Assembly (NCBI GenBank): GCA_009617715.1
Contig: VTFK01000008.1
Location: forward strand, 2,542,001-2,606,000
Reading direction: 5' to 3'
Origin: Plectrocnemia conspersa
Taxonomy: Eukaryota > Arthropoda > Insecta > Trichoptera > Polycentropodidae
DNA length: 64,000 nucleotides
How positions within the stretch are numbered: position 1 is the stretch's first letter; each line of letters opens with the position of its first letter. The translations under genes and the position numbers were made by a program. Below are positions 47,051 through 59,146 of this stretch, piece by piece. The notes beneath the pieces were generated by a model. That model worked only from the letters and a program-made list of their open reading frames with translations. It was not told the DNA's origin and did no database searches.

Positions 47051-47560
47051 TATTTTTTTGATCTTATCATTACTTAACATTGCTCCAAGTCGGCTTTGAT
47101 ACGTGCCATGGAAGTAAAAGCCGCCGTATTATTACTCCGTGTGTATTATATAATATATAAAATTTAATTTTCTCTAACGTAGCGTGGCATGTCTTGATGG
47201 TAAATTTTCTGGAAATATCCCAGTGGACGGTGTACGGAAAGAATACTGATGGCAGCACTCCATCTCCGCCTCGTTCCTAGCTTGACTGTCCGAATCGACC
47301 CGAGTCAGCGTAGTTCGTAGAGACACACATAGTCTAGTTTCTGACTCACTAAGCATAGGATTAATGACCGTGATTACTAAGGTGACGGGCCCATTTGTAT
47401 CGACGCATTCGGAATCTACAAGTGTGCAGACGATAGCGAACCACCCTGCTTGCGCCCGATTGGGGGTGCCACATTTCAACCTATCGATAACTTTATTTAA
47501 GCCGATTATGATATGATCGATGACGATGCAGTAACTGCAGTGCAACAAAAAAATGCATCC
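47051..47560. promoter_or_regulatory. GC-richer island with a 124-codon minus frame
   Basis: The minus frame 47548-47174 is the longest in the desert apart from 17611-18111. It is rich in T, S, R and V with several cysteines and no recognised domain or splice structure. I treat the block as regulatory-like DNA, but a lineage-specific or decayed exon cannot be excluded. Confidence 0.3.
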
Positions 47561-49070
47561 CTATTAAAAATGTATGAATCAGAAACTAAATGCAGACATA
47601 GAAAAATATTAGAGAGGGACCTGTGATTAGTACCGAAACTTTAGCCATCACTGAGTCAGTATAGAAAGTCAAGTATTGGCTCATTTAGTAGCAATATGAC
47701 ATTTATAAAATTCTGCAAGCTCATATTTAAATTATATTTATTTTTCAGTTAAAATTTTAAAAGTAGATAATATTTTGCATTAGAAAAATATTCTAAAAAT
47801 ATATTATACAACTTACATCAAACTAGAAATGTACGAATTTCTCTGTATGACTTTAAAAATTGTGTGCTCTAATGATAAAGCTTTTTTTGTATTACATTTG
47901 CTTCTAATTTATTATTGTGAATAACAATTAAAGTTTGTGTTTTTCATTATAAATTTCTATTTCAAAAATTTTGAAGATATCAATCTTCAAAACATTTTCA
48001 CAAGTTCAAAATTAGTAGAAATAGTCTACAACTAATGCTGAACGTTCTTTCAGTGCGTTGCAACTCAAAAAAATCACATTTGATCTCTCCAAGTTGTATT
48101 AACTCTTTGCATCCACAAAACGTATAGATAATTGCAATAAAAAAGTAATTTAATAAATTTAAAAGGGAGAATAATTACAGAAATAAAATTTTGATATAAA
48201 TATGATTTTTATCAACTTGTATTTTATATGTCAAGGGTCTATAAGAGGAGGGGGGCAAATGGGAAAATCCTGGGGCTCACAATATTTGGGACCTTATTTT
48301 AGTAATTCAATATGTTGAAAAAAAAACAGATTTCATATGAAATTTGATCAATATTAATTATCTTATTTTACAAAAATTCCCATACACATAAATATATGTA
48401 TCGCAGTGTCTCTGATGTACGAATACTATAAAACCAGTGGCTCTAAATTTGAAATCTTTGAGATCTGGTTTAAATAAAATCGATTTAAGAAGTCATCCTA
48501 TTGATGCACAAACTCCTGTTTAATTATTGTATTTATGCATCAACGGCAAAATAAATATAATACATGCATGTTGAAAAATATAGTATAATGTAATAAATGT
48601 ATTTAAATAGTAGTGCATATCTACATTGAAATATTTTTTTTAACATATATTTCATTTAAAATAAAATATGTAGAATATTAAAATAAATGTGCATTATTTG
48701 CCGTAAATTTTGTTAGGCTTTATATTTTAGGTGCATGCTTGAAATATTTTTATATTTTAACGCTTGTTGAAACTAGGAACGACCTTTAAAGTGCTTGAAA
48801 AAATTTTAAGCATGCTGAAATTTTTACATTGAATTTTACTTATTTACATTTCAGCGGAGAGAAAACAACTTTGAAACATTAGCACCGTGTGCTAGTGTTA
48901 AAATAATTGTTTCACAAATTAAATTATTTTTTTATTCTAATGCTGAAGCGAGATATTTTTAATATATTATCCACAAATCTTATATGGCAATACTAAATAA
49001 ATGCCGGTAGAAAATCGTTGAAATTAAATAATGTTTTTTTACATTATTCTTTGAACAAACGTTTCTTTAT
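47561..49070. other. AT-rich intergenic DNA
   Basis: 48230-48300 has GAGGAGGGGGGCAAATGGG, perhaps a transposon end; no partner seen. Otherwise nothing. Confidence 0.5.
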
Positions 49071-50180
49071 TTCACATGTGAAGCGTTAATAAAGCTCCTC
49101 ACTACCTATAAATAGAGCCGTCGGTTCGTTCAATAAGGAATATTTCACGGACCGCTTCTTTCTATTTTCGAGTTATGAAATTTATTAAACGCTTCCGAAG
49201 TGCAAGTCGCAATCTTCCCGGATAGAATAGGGTACACAATGGGGCAAAAAGATGGAAGACATACGCCGTTTTCCATAACGACGCCGAGGCGAGTGTCTGT
49301 GCGAAGATAAGATGTAAGCGATGGCCATTTTTCCGAAAGGACATCGTCTCGATGATGGAAAATTGCCCAGATAAAATAACATCGCTTCACTCTCGGTTGT
49401 CAATTCCTGCTCTATCTGAGAAAAAGAAACAACAACGCCGATAGCTCTCAGACGTTTTCCATTATGCTCGTTTATTTATTTCTTATTTTTTTTCCAAACA
49501 ACAAACAAAAAGGAGTTTCTTAATGAAAAATATTTAACGTATTTAAATTTAGATCGTTATTTTTTCTTTCGCTTTCGTTTTCGTATTGTTTAATTTAATT
49601 TACAAACACAATATAAAAAAATGTGGAAAATCTTTTAAAGGTTCTCTCGTGCTTGCCCGGGAATTTTTATATGGGCCATAAAACAGGATAATGAATTCTT
49701 TCGAACGAACTTACAGATTCACTTGACTGTGCTAAATAATTGAAAAAATATTTATTTCACAAGGATAACCAAAAAGTATTTCACAGTTATTAAAATGTCA
49801 TACTTTTTATTATTATTTAAAATGATAATATAGTAAAATGTGTACGAATTTTAATTTTAAAGATAAGATCCATTACCATACTAACTTAATACATTTTTTC
49901 TACGCTTTATTTATTTACAACCACACGAGATTTCATTTCTTCATTTGCCGAATAAAATCATCCGTGCGCAAAGTTCGTCAAACCACACAACTCTATTTCA
50001 TCTCATCCTTTTTTCGCGCAACATATTTTTTTATCCTTATTCCCTTCACGATTGTTTGCGTTTTCTTATCGCGACCAAACACGAAAACGGGATCAAGCGA
50101 CACGGAAAAAACGTAATAGTGGCAATAGTGACATAATACCGCTAGCGAAAATTCCTTTGTGTCTTCGGATTTTGTCCTCT
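49071..50180. promoter_or_regulatory. Candidate regulatory islands
   Basis: 49080-49460 (ACGACGCCGAGGCGAGTG, GACATCGTCTCGATGATGG) bears three overlapping minus frames of 60-81 codons, and 49930-50120 two plus frames. Multiple overlapping frames without domains point to noncoding GC-richer DNA. Confidence 0.3.
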
Positions 50181-50658
50181 ATCAGGACACTTATTTTATT
50201 AGAAGTTTAAACAGTGCGGCAATCGTGATGTATGTATTTTGCCAGACTTGTGAACAATGTTTTCTAACAGAAATGCTTTATTTAGAATATGACTTGAATG
50301 TGATATCAAGAATATTATTTCAAAATATCACAGTTAAAGCTAAAACATGTTAAATTTATCTGAGATCATAATCATAAAAAAAATCTTATAATGAAAAAAA
50401 ATTAAAGCACTTAATTATAACATCAAAAATAGTGCTTCTTTAAAATCATATATATTTATAAATTAAACCATACATTATATTTTTTTTGCGGAGATCAATC
50501 ACTTTAAATTCTAGGCAATGTTGATAAATCTGGTATAAATTTACCTGGCAAAAAAAAATTTGCTATATTTTAATAAAAGTAAGAAGTAAAAAAATTTTTA
50601 GAGTTTGCGCATTAAATTATACTTTTTTTTTTTTTTGTAATGATTTTAGCTTAAGACA
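50181..50658. other. AT-rich intergenic DNA
   Basis: Nothing recognised. Confidence 0.5.
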
Positions 50659-50862
50659 AGATTTACGAAACCCGTCAAATTGACGGGTTTCTGATTTGAT
50701 TTATATCAGACAGTATTTTTTATGAATTTTTATATTTAAACACTGCAAATATAATAACACAGTTTTTATATTCGGAAGCTTCTTATTTTTAAAAATCTGA
50801 TCACTATATACCTATTTTTAATGACACCGTCAAATTGACAGGCTTATATCCGTAAATCTAAT
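50659..50862. mobile_element. About 200-bp element with nested palindromes at both ends
   Basis: Left end AGATTTACG, then a perfect palindrome with 12-base arms (GAAACCCGTCAA / TTGACGGGTTTC, 50668-50692). The right end carries CCGTCAAATTGAC (about 50827-50839) and finishes CGTAAATCT. Thus the outer 9 bases are inverted and each end holds a CGTCAAATTGAC word. No coding content. Superfamily unknown; no clear target duplication. Confidence 0.6.
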
Positions 50863-51360
50863 GCTAATCTCTCTATTGTCACTTATGGTTGGCACCGGTG
50901 AGTTCGGCGGATAATAAAGTTGGGTTAATGGCGCTCTTAATACTTAAAAAGCTTTTTACGCTTATTTCAATATAAGCTTTAAAAACTGCTTTACTTTAAA
51001 TTTTAAATAATTAAATTGTGCCTAATGGTAGCTTTGCATTGATCTCAAGACACAACGGTAGAACAAAGCAATCCTGATTCAGAAACAGGACAATATTGCA
51101 AAGACTCTGGCTAAAATAAAAACAAACATATGACAGAAGACTGAAAAAATATTTTTCAGTACTTAGTTTAGAGGTACATTTAAAAAAAAACTATAAAACT
51201 ATGCAAAAAAACTAAAACTGGGCTGAATTAAAACAAATTAGAACAAAACGTTAATATTTTAGAAATATATAAAATTAAAATATTTAATTGTAAGGCAAAA
51301 AATATAATATTATATTAAATAAAACATATTACAATAATAAAATGGGGATAATGAATAATC
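50863..51360. other. AT-rich intergenic DNA
   Basis: Nothing recognised apart from GTTGGCACCGGTGAGTTCGG near 50890. Confidence 0.5.
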
Positions 51361-52195
51361 TTGACAACCATGTCCTGTGTACTTACACATACCTGTTCCT
51401 TACTCAAGGCGACTGATCAATCGCAGTGCAAAAAAATAAGAGCACGTGTAGATCACGCGTTAAACGATTTTATTTTACACTGACTACTCATCACACATCA
51501 AAAATCACACTTGTCTTATATTGCAAGAAAAATCAAAGCAACATTTGTTGCTTTTGGCATGTGAGTAGATTCTCTGGTCCTCTCAATAACATGGAGGCGC
51601 TTTAGTATCTTCACTATATATAATTTATGTTCGTTCCTCATGTTAAATTTTATTAGTATTTTAGCAATAAATTGCATTCGCAACATACACTTTATAAATA
51701 CATACATACACTAAAATCTGCCATGCATCACGCACGTCTCCCGCTTCCAGGTGCGTTAAATCATCTCGCAGCGCCGGTCGCATTCGGCTTGCTAGATACA
51801 TATGTGTAAACATACATACACATATGCATACATATAATACATATATACGCCGGGTGTGTGCGAATTATCCGCCTCAGCAGAAATGTCGGCCAAACGCGAT
51901 TAATATCACACGGCCAACAAAACACCGATCCAATAATATGTAATTCTGCTCGGCGTGCTAGAAACCCACTGTCCACCGTTTGGGGGATTGACCGTATTGT
52001 GCGGGACACCGGACAATGGCCGCTTTATAGTGGGACTGCGTGTTTATATGGGGAATCGTCCAATGCTGAAGTCGAAAGCTGGTTAATTGGATTTGAAAAG
52101 CTAACGCAAAAGCCTCGGAAGATGGTGCAGTTATGCTGCAATCCCTCGCCCAAGTGCCTATGCATTCTGATGAACGCCTGAATGAACATTTAGAT
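51361..52195. promoter_or_regulatory. Candidate regulatory island
   Basis: Complex DNA with CAGCGCCGGTCGCATTCGGC and TTATCCGCCTCAGCAG, plus alternating CATACATACACATATG words (51800-51850). The 107-codon plus and 82-codon minus frames overlap each other; no domain. Confidence 0.3.
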
Positions 52196-52240
52196 CAGTG
52201 GTCTTCATCAATCCGTGTCTATCGAAACCTTTCAATATGA
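52196..52240 (+). mobile_element. Possible hAT-like end
   Basis: CAGTGGTCTTCATCAATCCG starts abruptly after a GC-richer island and resembles the hAT terminal pattern. No partner end found, so it may be chance. Confidence 0.2.
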
Positions 52241-52828
52241 TTATTTTATCAACCCAAACTTTAGGGCATTAATAGGCAAACGATTTTAAAATATACTTAA
52301 ATACTGTAATTTTATTTAAAGAAATATTAAGGTGTGATTGTTAGATTTTTTAACAAGGGGAGCAAAAGATGGATTTGTAAGAAAGTTTTAATATTGTTCT
52401 TATAGATTTTTACATATAATTTTTTTTTTTGGTTAGATCACGTATAGAATTATTAATAAACGTATATATAGAATACATAGAATAAGTGTTTGTTTATTAC
52501 GATATTATTTTTTGCAACAAAAATATAATATTATTCACATAGCCAATAAGTATGACAAAAAGTATTGCTAGCATTATATTTATAACTTTTGTTGCCTACT
52601 TGGAATGCCTTTATATAATTTATGTTCAAAGATGAAAGAAAAAAATCGTTAAATAACATTTGCCAGTACGCCAAACAATTTATTTATTATAAATGTATGC
52701 TTTATATATAATATGCATATATGTTGTTATCGAAAATAAATATCAAACGCGATATTTTTACAACAAACAGTTATTTAAAAGTACGATATATTATTACACT
52801 TATTTGGATGTTCAACTGCTGTTGTTGT
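52241..52828. other. AT-rich intergenic DNA
   Basis: Nothing recognised. Confidence 0.6.
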
Positions 52829-53878
52829 GTCTGAAAGTCTAATCTCTGGAAGTTGTCCGAACCAAAGTTACAACTGAAGTCGGCCGAGACCTACGACTTC
52901 GAGTGAACACTTTCGCAAATTCCATATGCCGTCCGGACGGCAGCTTCTGTCACGTACAGCCGGCACATTTGCGCGCAATCAAAAAATGTGCCAAATAATC
53001 GCAATTTTTAAATTGTCATGTTATTAATATTACGCTACTGATAATTATAAAAGTTTGTTTGGGCACTCACCAATACTCAGTGAAAACTTTTCGGTCGTAA
53101 ATATTCAATTTACGCAAAATCTTTGTCGGCTTTTTAAAAATGCCATAAGGCATAAAAATGATGCTTCAGAATACGAACACCACATCTGTGACTATCCTAG
53201 AATTTGTCGCCATCGATTCTAAATAAGAATTCGTTATGGTGACATTTATATAAACCGATCTAGGAAAATACATAAGGATATTCGAAACGATTTTTTCTAA
53301 CAAAATCAAAAACCACTAATTATTTTTTAATTATTTAATTTTATATGAAAAAAATATAATAACGATATTTGTTAAAAGAAGATACTATCAAAAATATAAT
53401 TAATCCCTTTTGGTGCCCTAAAATATTCAAAGATGTCAGTAAGAGTCTGTTGAAGTCCCCGATAAGTATGTGGTATTATAACTTGACCACTATGCAGCGC
53501 TCGACATGCGTGTTGACCATAAGACGCCTACGCGCATACTGAAATATAACCGAGTTACTCGTTCTATTTCAGTTTACGAAACACCATATCATTATCTCAC
53601 TGTCGTCACTTAACACGCGAGAGAGCGAAAGGGGAAGTATCTCACCGCTCGCGCTCGAAAGAGCAGCTCCGACTTCGGTCCGTTTGCCGACAATGTTCGG
53701 AAGCGCTCGAAGCTGGCCAAGTCGACTGAATTACCACCACTTTACCTCCCGTTCTCGGTAACCTCGGACAACTTCCGAGAGATTTCAGAGCGGGCAGAAC
53801 CGAACTCGACCGAAGTAACCTTCTATATTCTCCGTCCTTGGCCAACCTTGGCCAACTTCCAGAAAGTGTAGTGCAGGC
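52829..53878 (-). mobile_element. Repeat A copy 3, reverse orientation
   Basis: Same family read on the minus strand. The right edge ends ...GTAGTGCAGGC, the reverse of the family start. The left edge GTCTGAAAGTCTAATCTCTGG is a diverged family end. It keeps TTTGGTTCGGACAACTTCC, showing that copy 1 has a small deletion near its end. Antisense open frames in it are by-products. Confidence 0.75.
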
Positions 53879-55230
53879 ATAATGAATCCTAATAAAGAAT
53901 CACACAATACTACAAATTAACAATCTGGAAGCCATTTATATGGAATTTATTTTGCTTCTTCAAGGTATGAATTATCAAAGTCTTCTATGCAATCTCTGCC
54001 AAAAACAGCACTAAATATGTTATGCTTAGTTTATTATTGTGAACTGAATATTTTGTAATAGTTTTATTCCAAAAGTATTTTTTTTAAATGTTTATTATTC
54101 AGTAATGACCATTAAATAATTGAGCTCTAAGATTAAAAATAAAATCAAATAAAGAAACTTGTCAAGTTAAATTTAAAGAAAATATTTCAGATATAAAATA
54201 TTTTTTTTCAGGCAAAACTATGTAAACGTGAATTTGATAATTATTCTAAAAGGCAAATATAATTCATATTTTAGTTGGTTTAAAGATATTTTAGTCTTAC
54301 TAAAATTAATGATTATATTATAATTTGTAATATATGTATCTTCATGATTATGTAATTAAAGACTTATAATGTAATCATATTATAACAACTTGTAACAATA
54401 ACGATCATCAAAATATTTTAATCCTTCAGTCGATTTAGAGATGCGGTGATAAAGGTACGTCGCTCGTTTATCCGATATTTACATTTATTATATTACATAA
54501 ATTTTAGTAAAATACATTCTATAAAATTACACAGATATAAAAACCGTTCAAATACGCGCACTGAATACGAATCGTATCAATTAAATTTTATTATATAGAC
54601 ACAAATTCCGTTTGAAAATTTCAATTGTCGCATTGCAGTGGCCGTTCAATGGCGTTACTAATTAGGAAATAAAATAAGTATCGGCAAATTAAATTAAACA
54701 TTAAGAAAGATCACTCTTATTCATAATCTTACTTTTTCTCAGTCGAAAATTGTCACCATTAAATTTTGCTCAATCAGATATAACTTTGGGATCCGTTTAT
54801 ATTTTTATGACTGTGTCTATGGTTGCTTAAATACTACTTACTTAAAAAGCAGACTTCTAAAATTTTACTTTGAAAGAATGGTGATTTTTTATAAGACGTT
54901 TATTTTACTGATTACTAGTTTCAAACAACTATTTTTATATTATAATTAATTGTTTTAAAAAAAAACATTAAAAAAAAACGTTAGTGAGTGAAAGATAAAA
55001 GCATGCAATTGCATGCTCTTATTTCTCACTTACTCTCGTATTGTATTTGTTGGATTCAGTCTTATTATTCTCAACACCGTTATATGGTTTTAACAAAATT
55101 TATCGTTGTTTTTATTTACTTTTGTAATCCTACACGTGCAAGATCTGATAAAAATAATTTGAAATACACCAGCATTTAAAACGTAAACCTTGAATACACA
55201 TTTCATTCGTAGTAGCAAAAATATTATCGT
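53879..55230. other. AT-rich intergenic DNA
   Basis: 54600-54660 is slightly more complex (GTCGCATTGCAGTGGCCGTT). Nothing else recognised. Confidence 0.5.
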
Positions 55231-55690
55231 CTTACTCATCTTTTTTAAAAATCGGTAGCGCTAAGGTGTGTCACATATAAATTATATTTATCTCTTAATT
55301 GCCCCCATTTGAGTCGTATCATTCTCTTGTGTCCGAAACGCCGGACTAATGTTCTGAATTCTAATTGAAATCGTGTCTCAAAGGCGCAGTTATGATTTAC
55401 TTTTGTTGTTTCTCCCCGTGAATTATTGCGACGGCGGAACGTGATAAGTGCGAGTGTGCCGGAGGATGACTTATGAAATCTTGGCCCTCCACCTGACGCG
55501 GGGGCTGAGCCCCCCGTCGATGAACGGGCCCTCGCCCCCATCCGCAAAGTGTTCTTTATTTTGTTGGCAATTTATACCGCGCGCGAAGCGTGCCGAGAAT
55601 AACGCTAACTAGACGCAGTTTCTTATCGGCGCGACGCTCTATATAAAAATTTGCAGATGTCGCCAATGGTTTGTGATCACTGACTTAAGT
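55231..55690. promoter_or_regulatory. Candidate regulatory island
   Basis: GC-rich block (ACCTGACGCGGGGGCTGAG, CGGGCCCTCGCCCCCATCCG, ACCGCGCGCGAAGCGTGCCG) ending near CGACGCTCTATATAAAAATT (TATATAAA at about 55638), which could be a core promoter reading plus. The 100-codon minus frame has no features. Confidence 0.35.
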
Positions 55691-56219
55691 TGAAATCAAT
55701 CTTAGGATAATATAAGTTAATGTTTGATTTCAATGCAACAAAACTATACGATTAAAATGGTACATCAAAGATTTGCATTTAAAAAGCGATGTAAATTTTT
55801 AACATTACACCATTACATAATTTCTGTACAAATATAGTCCTTATTTTTTTAATATCTAATAAATGAGGCATATGTTTTTTTAAGAATTTTAATTAGACTT
55901 GTCATATTCAATTAGTAAGTACAGCATTTTTTTCCTATCCACGATTACATTTTTAATACGTTTATTTTAATCATATAAATAATTTTACAAACATACTTAT
56001 TATATGTGCTTTGACATGTTGTGCTTATATTTAAATTTAAGGTTGTCCTCATTATCGTCACAGCTATCTGGTATAAAAATAACAGTACTATTTTATTGTT
56101 GGTATTTGAAAGCTAATGTGCAATTTTTTTAAGATTAGTTTAATTTCGTATTTTACATATTATTTTCATAGCTATATTTTGAAAAAAAATAGTATTATTT
56201 GTGTCATTCCACACCAGGT
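55691..56219. other. AT-rich intergenic DNA
   Basis: Nothing recognised. Confidence 0.6.
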
Positions 56220-56720
56220 AGCATATGTTAAAATGGGTCTGATTAATTGTTAATATTTAGCACGTTCTTTTTATTAAATATCAGTCTAATATTTTCCAAA
56301 AGATGTTAAGCCTAGGTATTTAACGCTTGTTTTCCAATTTACTTTACTGCCCTATTCATTTTAGAGAGGTGGTGGCAGATTTTGCCTACGTTTTCTGTAA
56401 ATAATTGCTTCTGTTTTAATTCAGTTCATTTTAATTTTCCACCTTAAAAATATTTATTTAGGATTTTAAAATATTTTCGTAATTATTCGCGATTGGTTCA
56501 AAACCGTAAGCACCTGTTAAAATAGCTGTATCGTTAACGTAGATAAATAAACGCGTATGGTTTTTTTTTTGATATCATTCATATATAAGATTAAGAGAAA
56601 CGGTCCGTGAAAACTTTCCTATGGTACTCCAGCTGAAAACAGATTTACCAGTTTTTGGTCATTCATTGAAAGATTCTGGACTTTACAAATATTCAATTAC
56701 TGACATCAATGTCTGGATTT
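56220..56720 (-). pseudogene. LINE (jockey/CR1-like) reverse transcriptase fragment
   Basis: Minus-strand frames give FSAGVP...GPFLLILYMNDI (about 56640-56575, the GVPQGSVLGPLLFLIYINDL block), then VNDTAILTGAYGFE (about 56535-56495, the YADDTAIL block) and VKYLGL (about 56318-56300, the VKYLG block). Frames change between blocks and stops are frequent. Order and spacing fit a non-LTR reverse transcriptase. Confidence 0.65.
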
Positions 56721-57324
56721 TTTCGATATCTAATTTCTTTTTAACTGACTGTTAAAATTTCGAGCTTAGCTTAGAATTGATATTTACCAATTGTTTCAAG
56801 TAAAATTTTAAGGTCAATAATAATCTTGAGACAATTGTCAATTACAGCTGTTACTACTTAAAAAAAAGAATATAAAAAACATTTTTGAATTATCAAAAAA
56901 TAAAAATAACCCTAAATCGTTTTGTATTCTGACGATTCCCATGCATAATTTCATCTTATTGTAGCGGATTCTTAGATCACCAAAAACAAGATAAAGCCGC
57001 CGGCCGGTTTTAGTCGAAATCGCAAAAAATGTTGGTCATTCAAATACTTTTGATCTTCCGAGAAAGTATTCATAATTTCAAACATCTGGCTTTAACACCA
57101 TTAGAATGTTTTTTATCTTAGTGTCTTTTTTTTAAACACCTATTAAAACATTATGAAAGCATATTAAGCATGATCACGCCTTTACTTATATAGCGTTATA
57201 AAGAGGGCAGTGGTTGCAAACCTTCTAAAAATATACGCAGAAATTAAATTTATATAATGAACATTGTTTTATAAATTTCTCGAGAAATTAAAATTCCCGA
57301 TTTGACATTTTTCTCGAAAAAAAC
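56721..57324. other. AT-rich intergenic DNA
   Basis: May include more of the minus-strand LINE (weak). GCCGCCGGCCGG at about 56996 is the only GC-rich spot. Confidence 0.4.
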
Positions 57325-57400
57325 ACTAGCTGTAGAGCTAGAGGCTCGAGTCCTGAGTCTTTCCGGGACTTTAGCCTTACTATTTTTTTTCATCTGAGTC
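57325..57400 (+). repeat. Possible tRNA-like fragment
   Basis: GAGGCTCGAGTCCTGAG resembles a T-arm and B box, followed by a T-rich run. No A box at the right spacing. Weak. Confidence 0.15.
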
Positions 57401-59030
57401 ATAAAAATATGTATTATTTGTGGAAAAACATAGGTACATAGATAAATATTAATTTATTTTAGCAAATAAAAAAATATTTTTTTAAGATATTTATTAAACA
57501 AATATTTCTTATATTTAGCGAAAAATAAGATGTCAAAAGTATTAAAGCATTTAACGATATTTCTTATTTTTGTGATGGATTTTTTCGCTATAAAAATATT
57601 AGTTCAATTTCTGTAGAAGTAGGTTATATTGAAAGTAATGATTAATATTCAGAGTTTGAGTTCTAGTTGATTCCAAGATCTGAAATTATTTTTGAGGACT
57701 GTATCTATTATATTACACCGTTGGAATGTTTAGTGGTGTATTGCTTCCTTTTTTAATTATTTTTTAAGCAACATTATGAAAATGCAATCAGTGCTTTCTT
57801 TTTCCTCGAATACTTCAATATTCGAATTTTCTACACTAAAATAAAATTAGTTTTAATAACTCCTCCATAATTTTCCTCCATAATTCTTCCATTTAATAAT
57901 TCCATATTTTATTCGTACTTTTTCGAGACATTTTATAAATACTTTTCTAAGACAACAAAAATATTTTTTATTAAAAACATAAATGGGGTTTTATGACAAA
58001 TGATTAAAAAACCAATGAAGCGCATATTTTGCCTTGTTTTTATTTTTTCTTTCTGAGTTGGAAACATTTCATGTTCCGAGTTATTATTAACTGTCTATTA
58101 TTGCATGTTTGGATCGATTTTGCAGATTTTATCAAAAATATTAAATATACGAAATATTATATAAATTTTTTTCATGTAAAAGATCTTCATTGTTAAAATT
58201 TACTAATATATAGTTTTCTCACATAGTTGTAAAGCGGATTACTATAGTGTATCTATAAAAAATCTTACAACTACATATATTATTAAATTATAAACAATGT
58301 GATTGAATACTTTTAATAAAAGTATATTTTATTACTAGCAAAATAATCAATATGTTATATGTCACACTAAGCTGTTAAAAAATAAATAAAATTATAAATA
58401 TTACCATAACACTAAATATAGCAGTAGACATATAACAATTTAATTTTTACAAGTTAAACATTTAATTAGAAGCATTTTGCTTTTACGCGATTCATTTCTA
58501 ATATTTCATAATTAAATACATATAACATACCAATAATAAAATTTAATATTTTTTAGAGATATCATTGAATAACACGAACTGAAAAGCCATATATTCGCAA
58601 CTGAGCACTTTACGTCTCCGGTCACTCAGTCCATATGTCCGGCTTTTAAGCTTCCGGGGAATTCCTCCACAGACCATATAAATATGTAAACAGCTACACA
58701 AACATATCCATATGTATTCTTGGACATACATACACATGGTTCATTTTCAATTGAAATTTATATATCTTTTATGTATATTCATTCCTATAAAATATAATAT
58801 ATTGCTTCAATTTTATTTTATTTTATTATTTATAAAAACTATTTTATATGTAAGAAGCGTAATGGGTGTTTTAAAACCATCAGTTTCAAAGTGAATCCCT
58901 GATTGCATTGAAAAAAGATATTGAGAGACTAAAAGTACTATCCTCCCCCTTGTCCAGCGGACTGTTCAACCGTATCTAATGCCTTCGTAAATAAAAATAA
59001 GTGCAATATATTTAACATTCTCTCCCTTTA
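57401..59030. other. AT-rich DNA upstream of the transporter
   Basis: Mostly low-complexity. 58560-58690 is a small GC-richer patch (CTTTACGTCTCCGGTCACTC, CTTCCGGGGAATTCC) about 400 bases before the transporter promoter and may belong to its control region. Confidence 0.4.
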
Positions 59031-59033
59031 ACA

Positions 59034-59042
59034 TATATAAAG
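59034..59042 (+). promoter_or_regulatory. TATA-like box of the peptide transporter gene
   Basis: TATATAAAG lies about 105 bases before the predicted ATG, at the edge of an AT-rich tract, with a GC-richer leader (GGCGCCAG near 59081) after it. Position and spacing suit a TATA promoter with a short 5' UTR. No clear TCAGT initiator follows, so the start site is not fixed. Confidence 0.4.
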
Positions 59043-59146
59043 GAAGTAAATATATATTATTTGGGTATGTGTATAGAAAGGCGCCAGAAATCTTCCATCA
59101 CCCGACAAATTGAACTTTTTTCGAGCAGCAAATTTAATAAGAAGCC

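Noticed and set aside
56940..57010. GC-rich GCCGCCGGCCGG as a CpG-type promoter
   Set aside because: Only about a dozen bases, isolated and without TATA or initiator; probably part of the LINE remains or chance.
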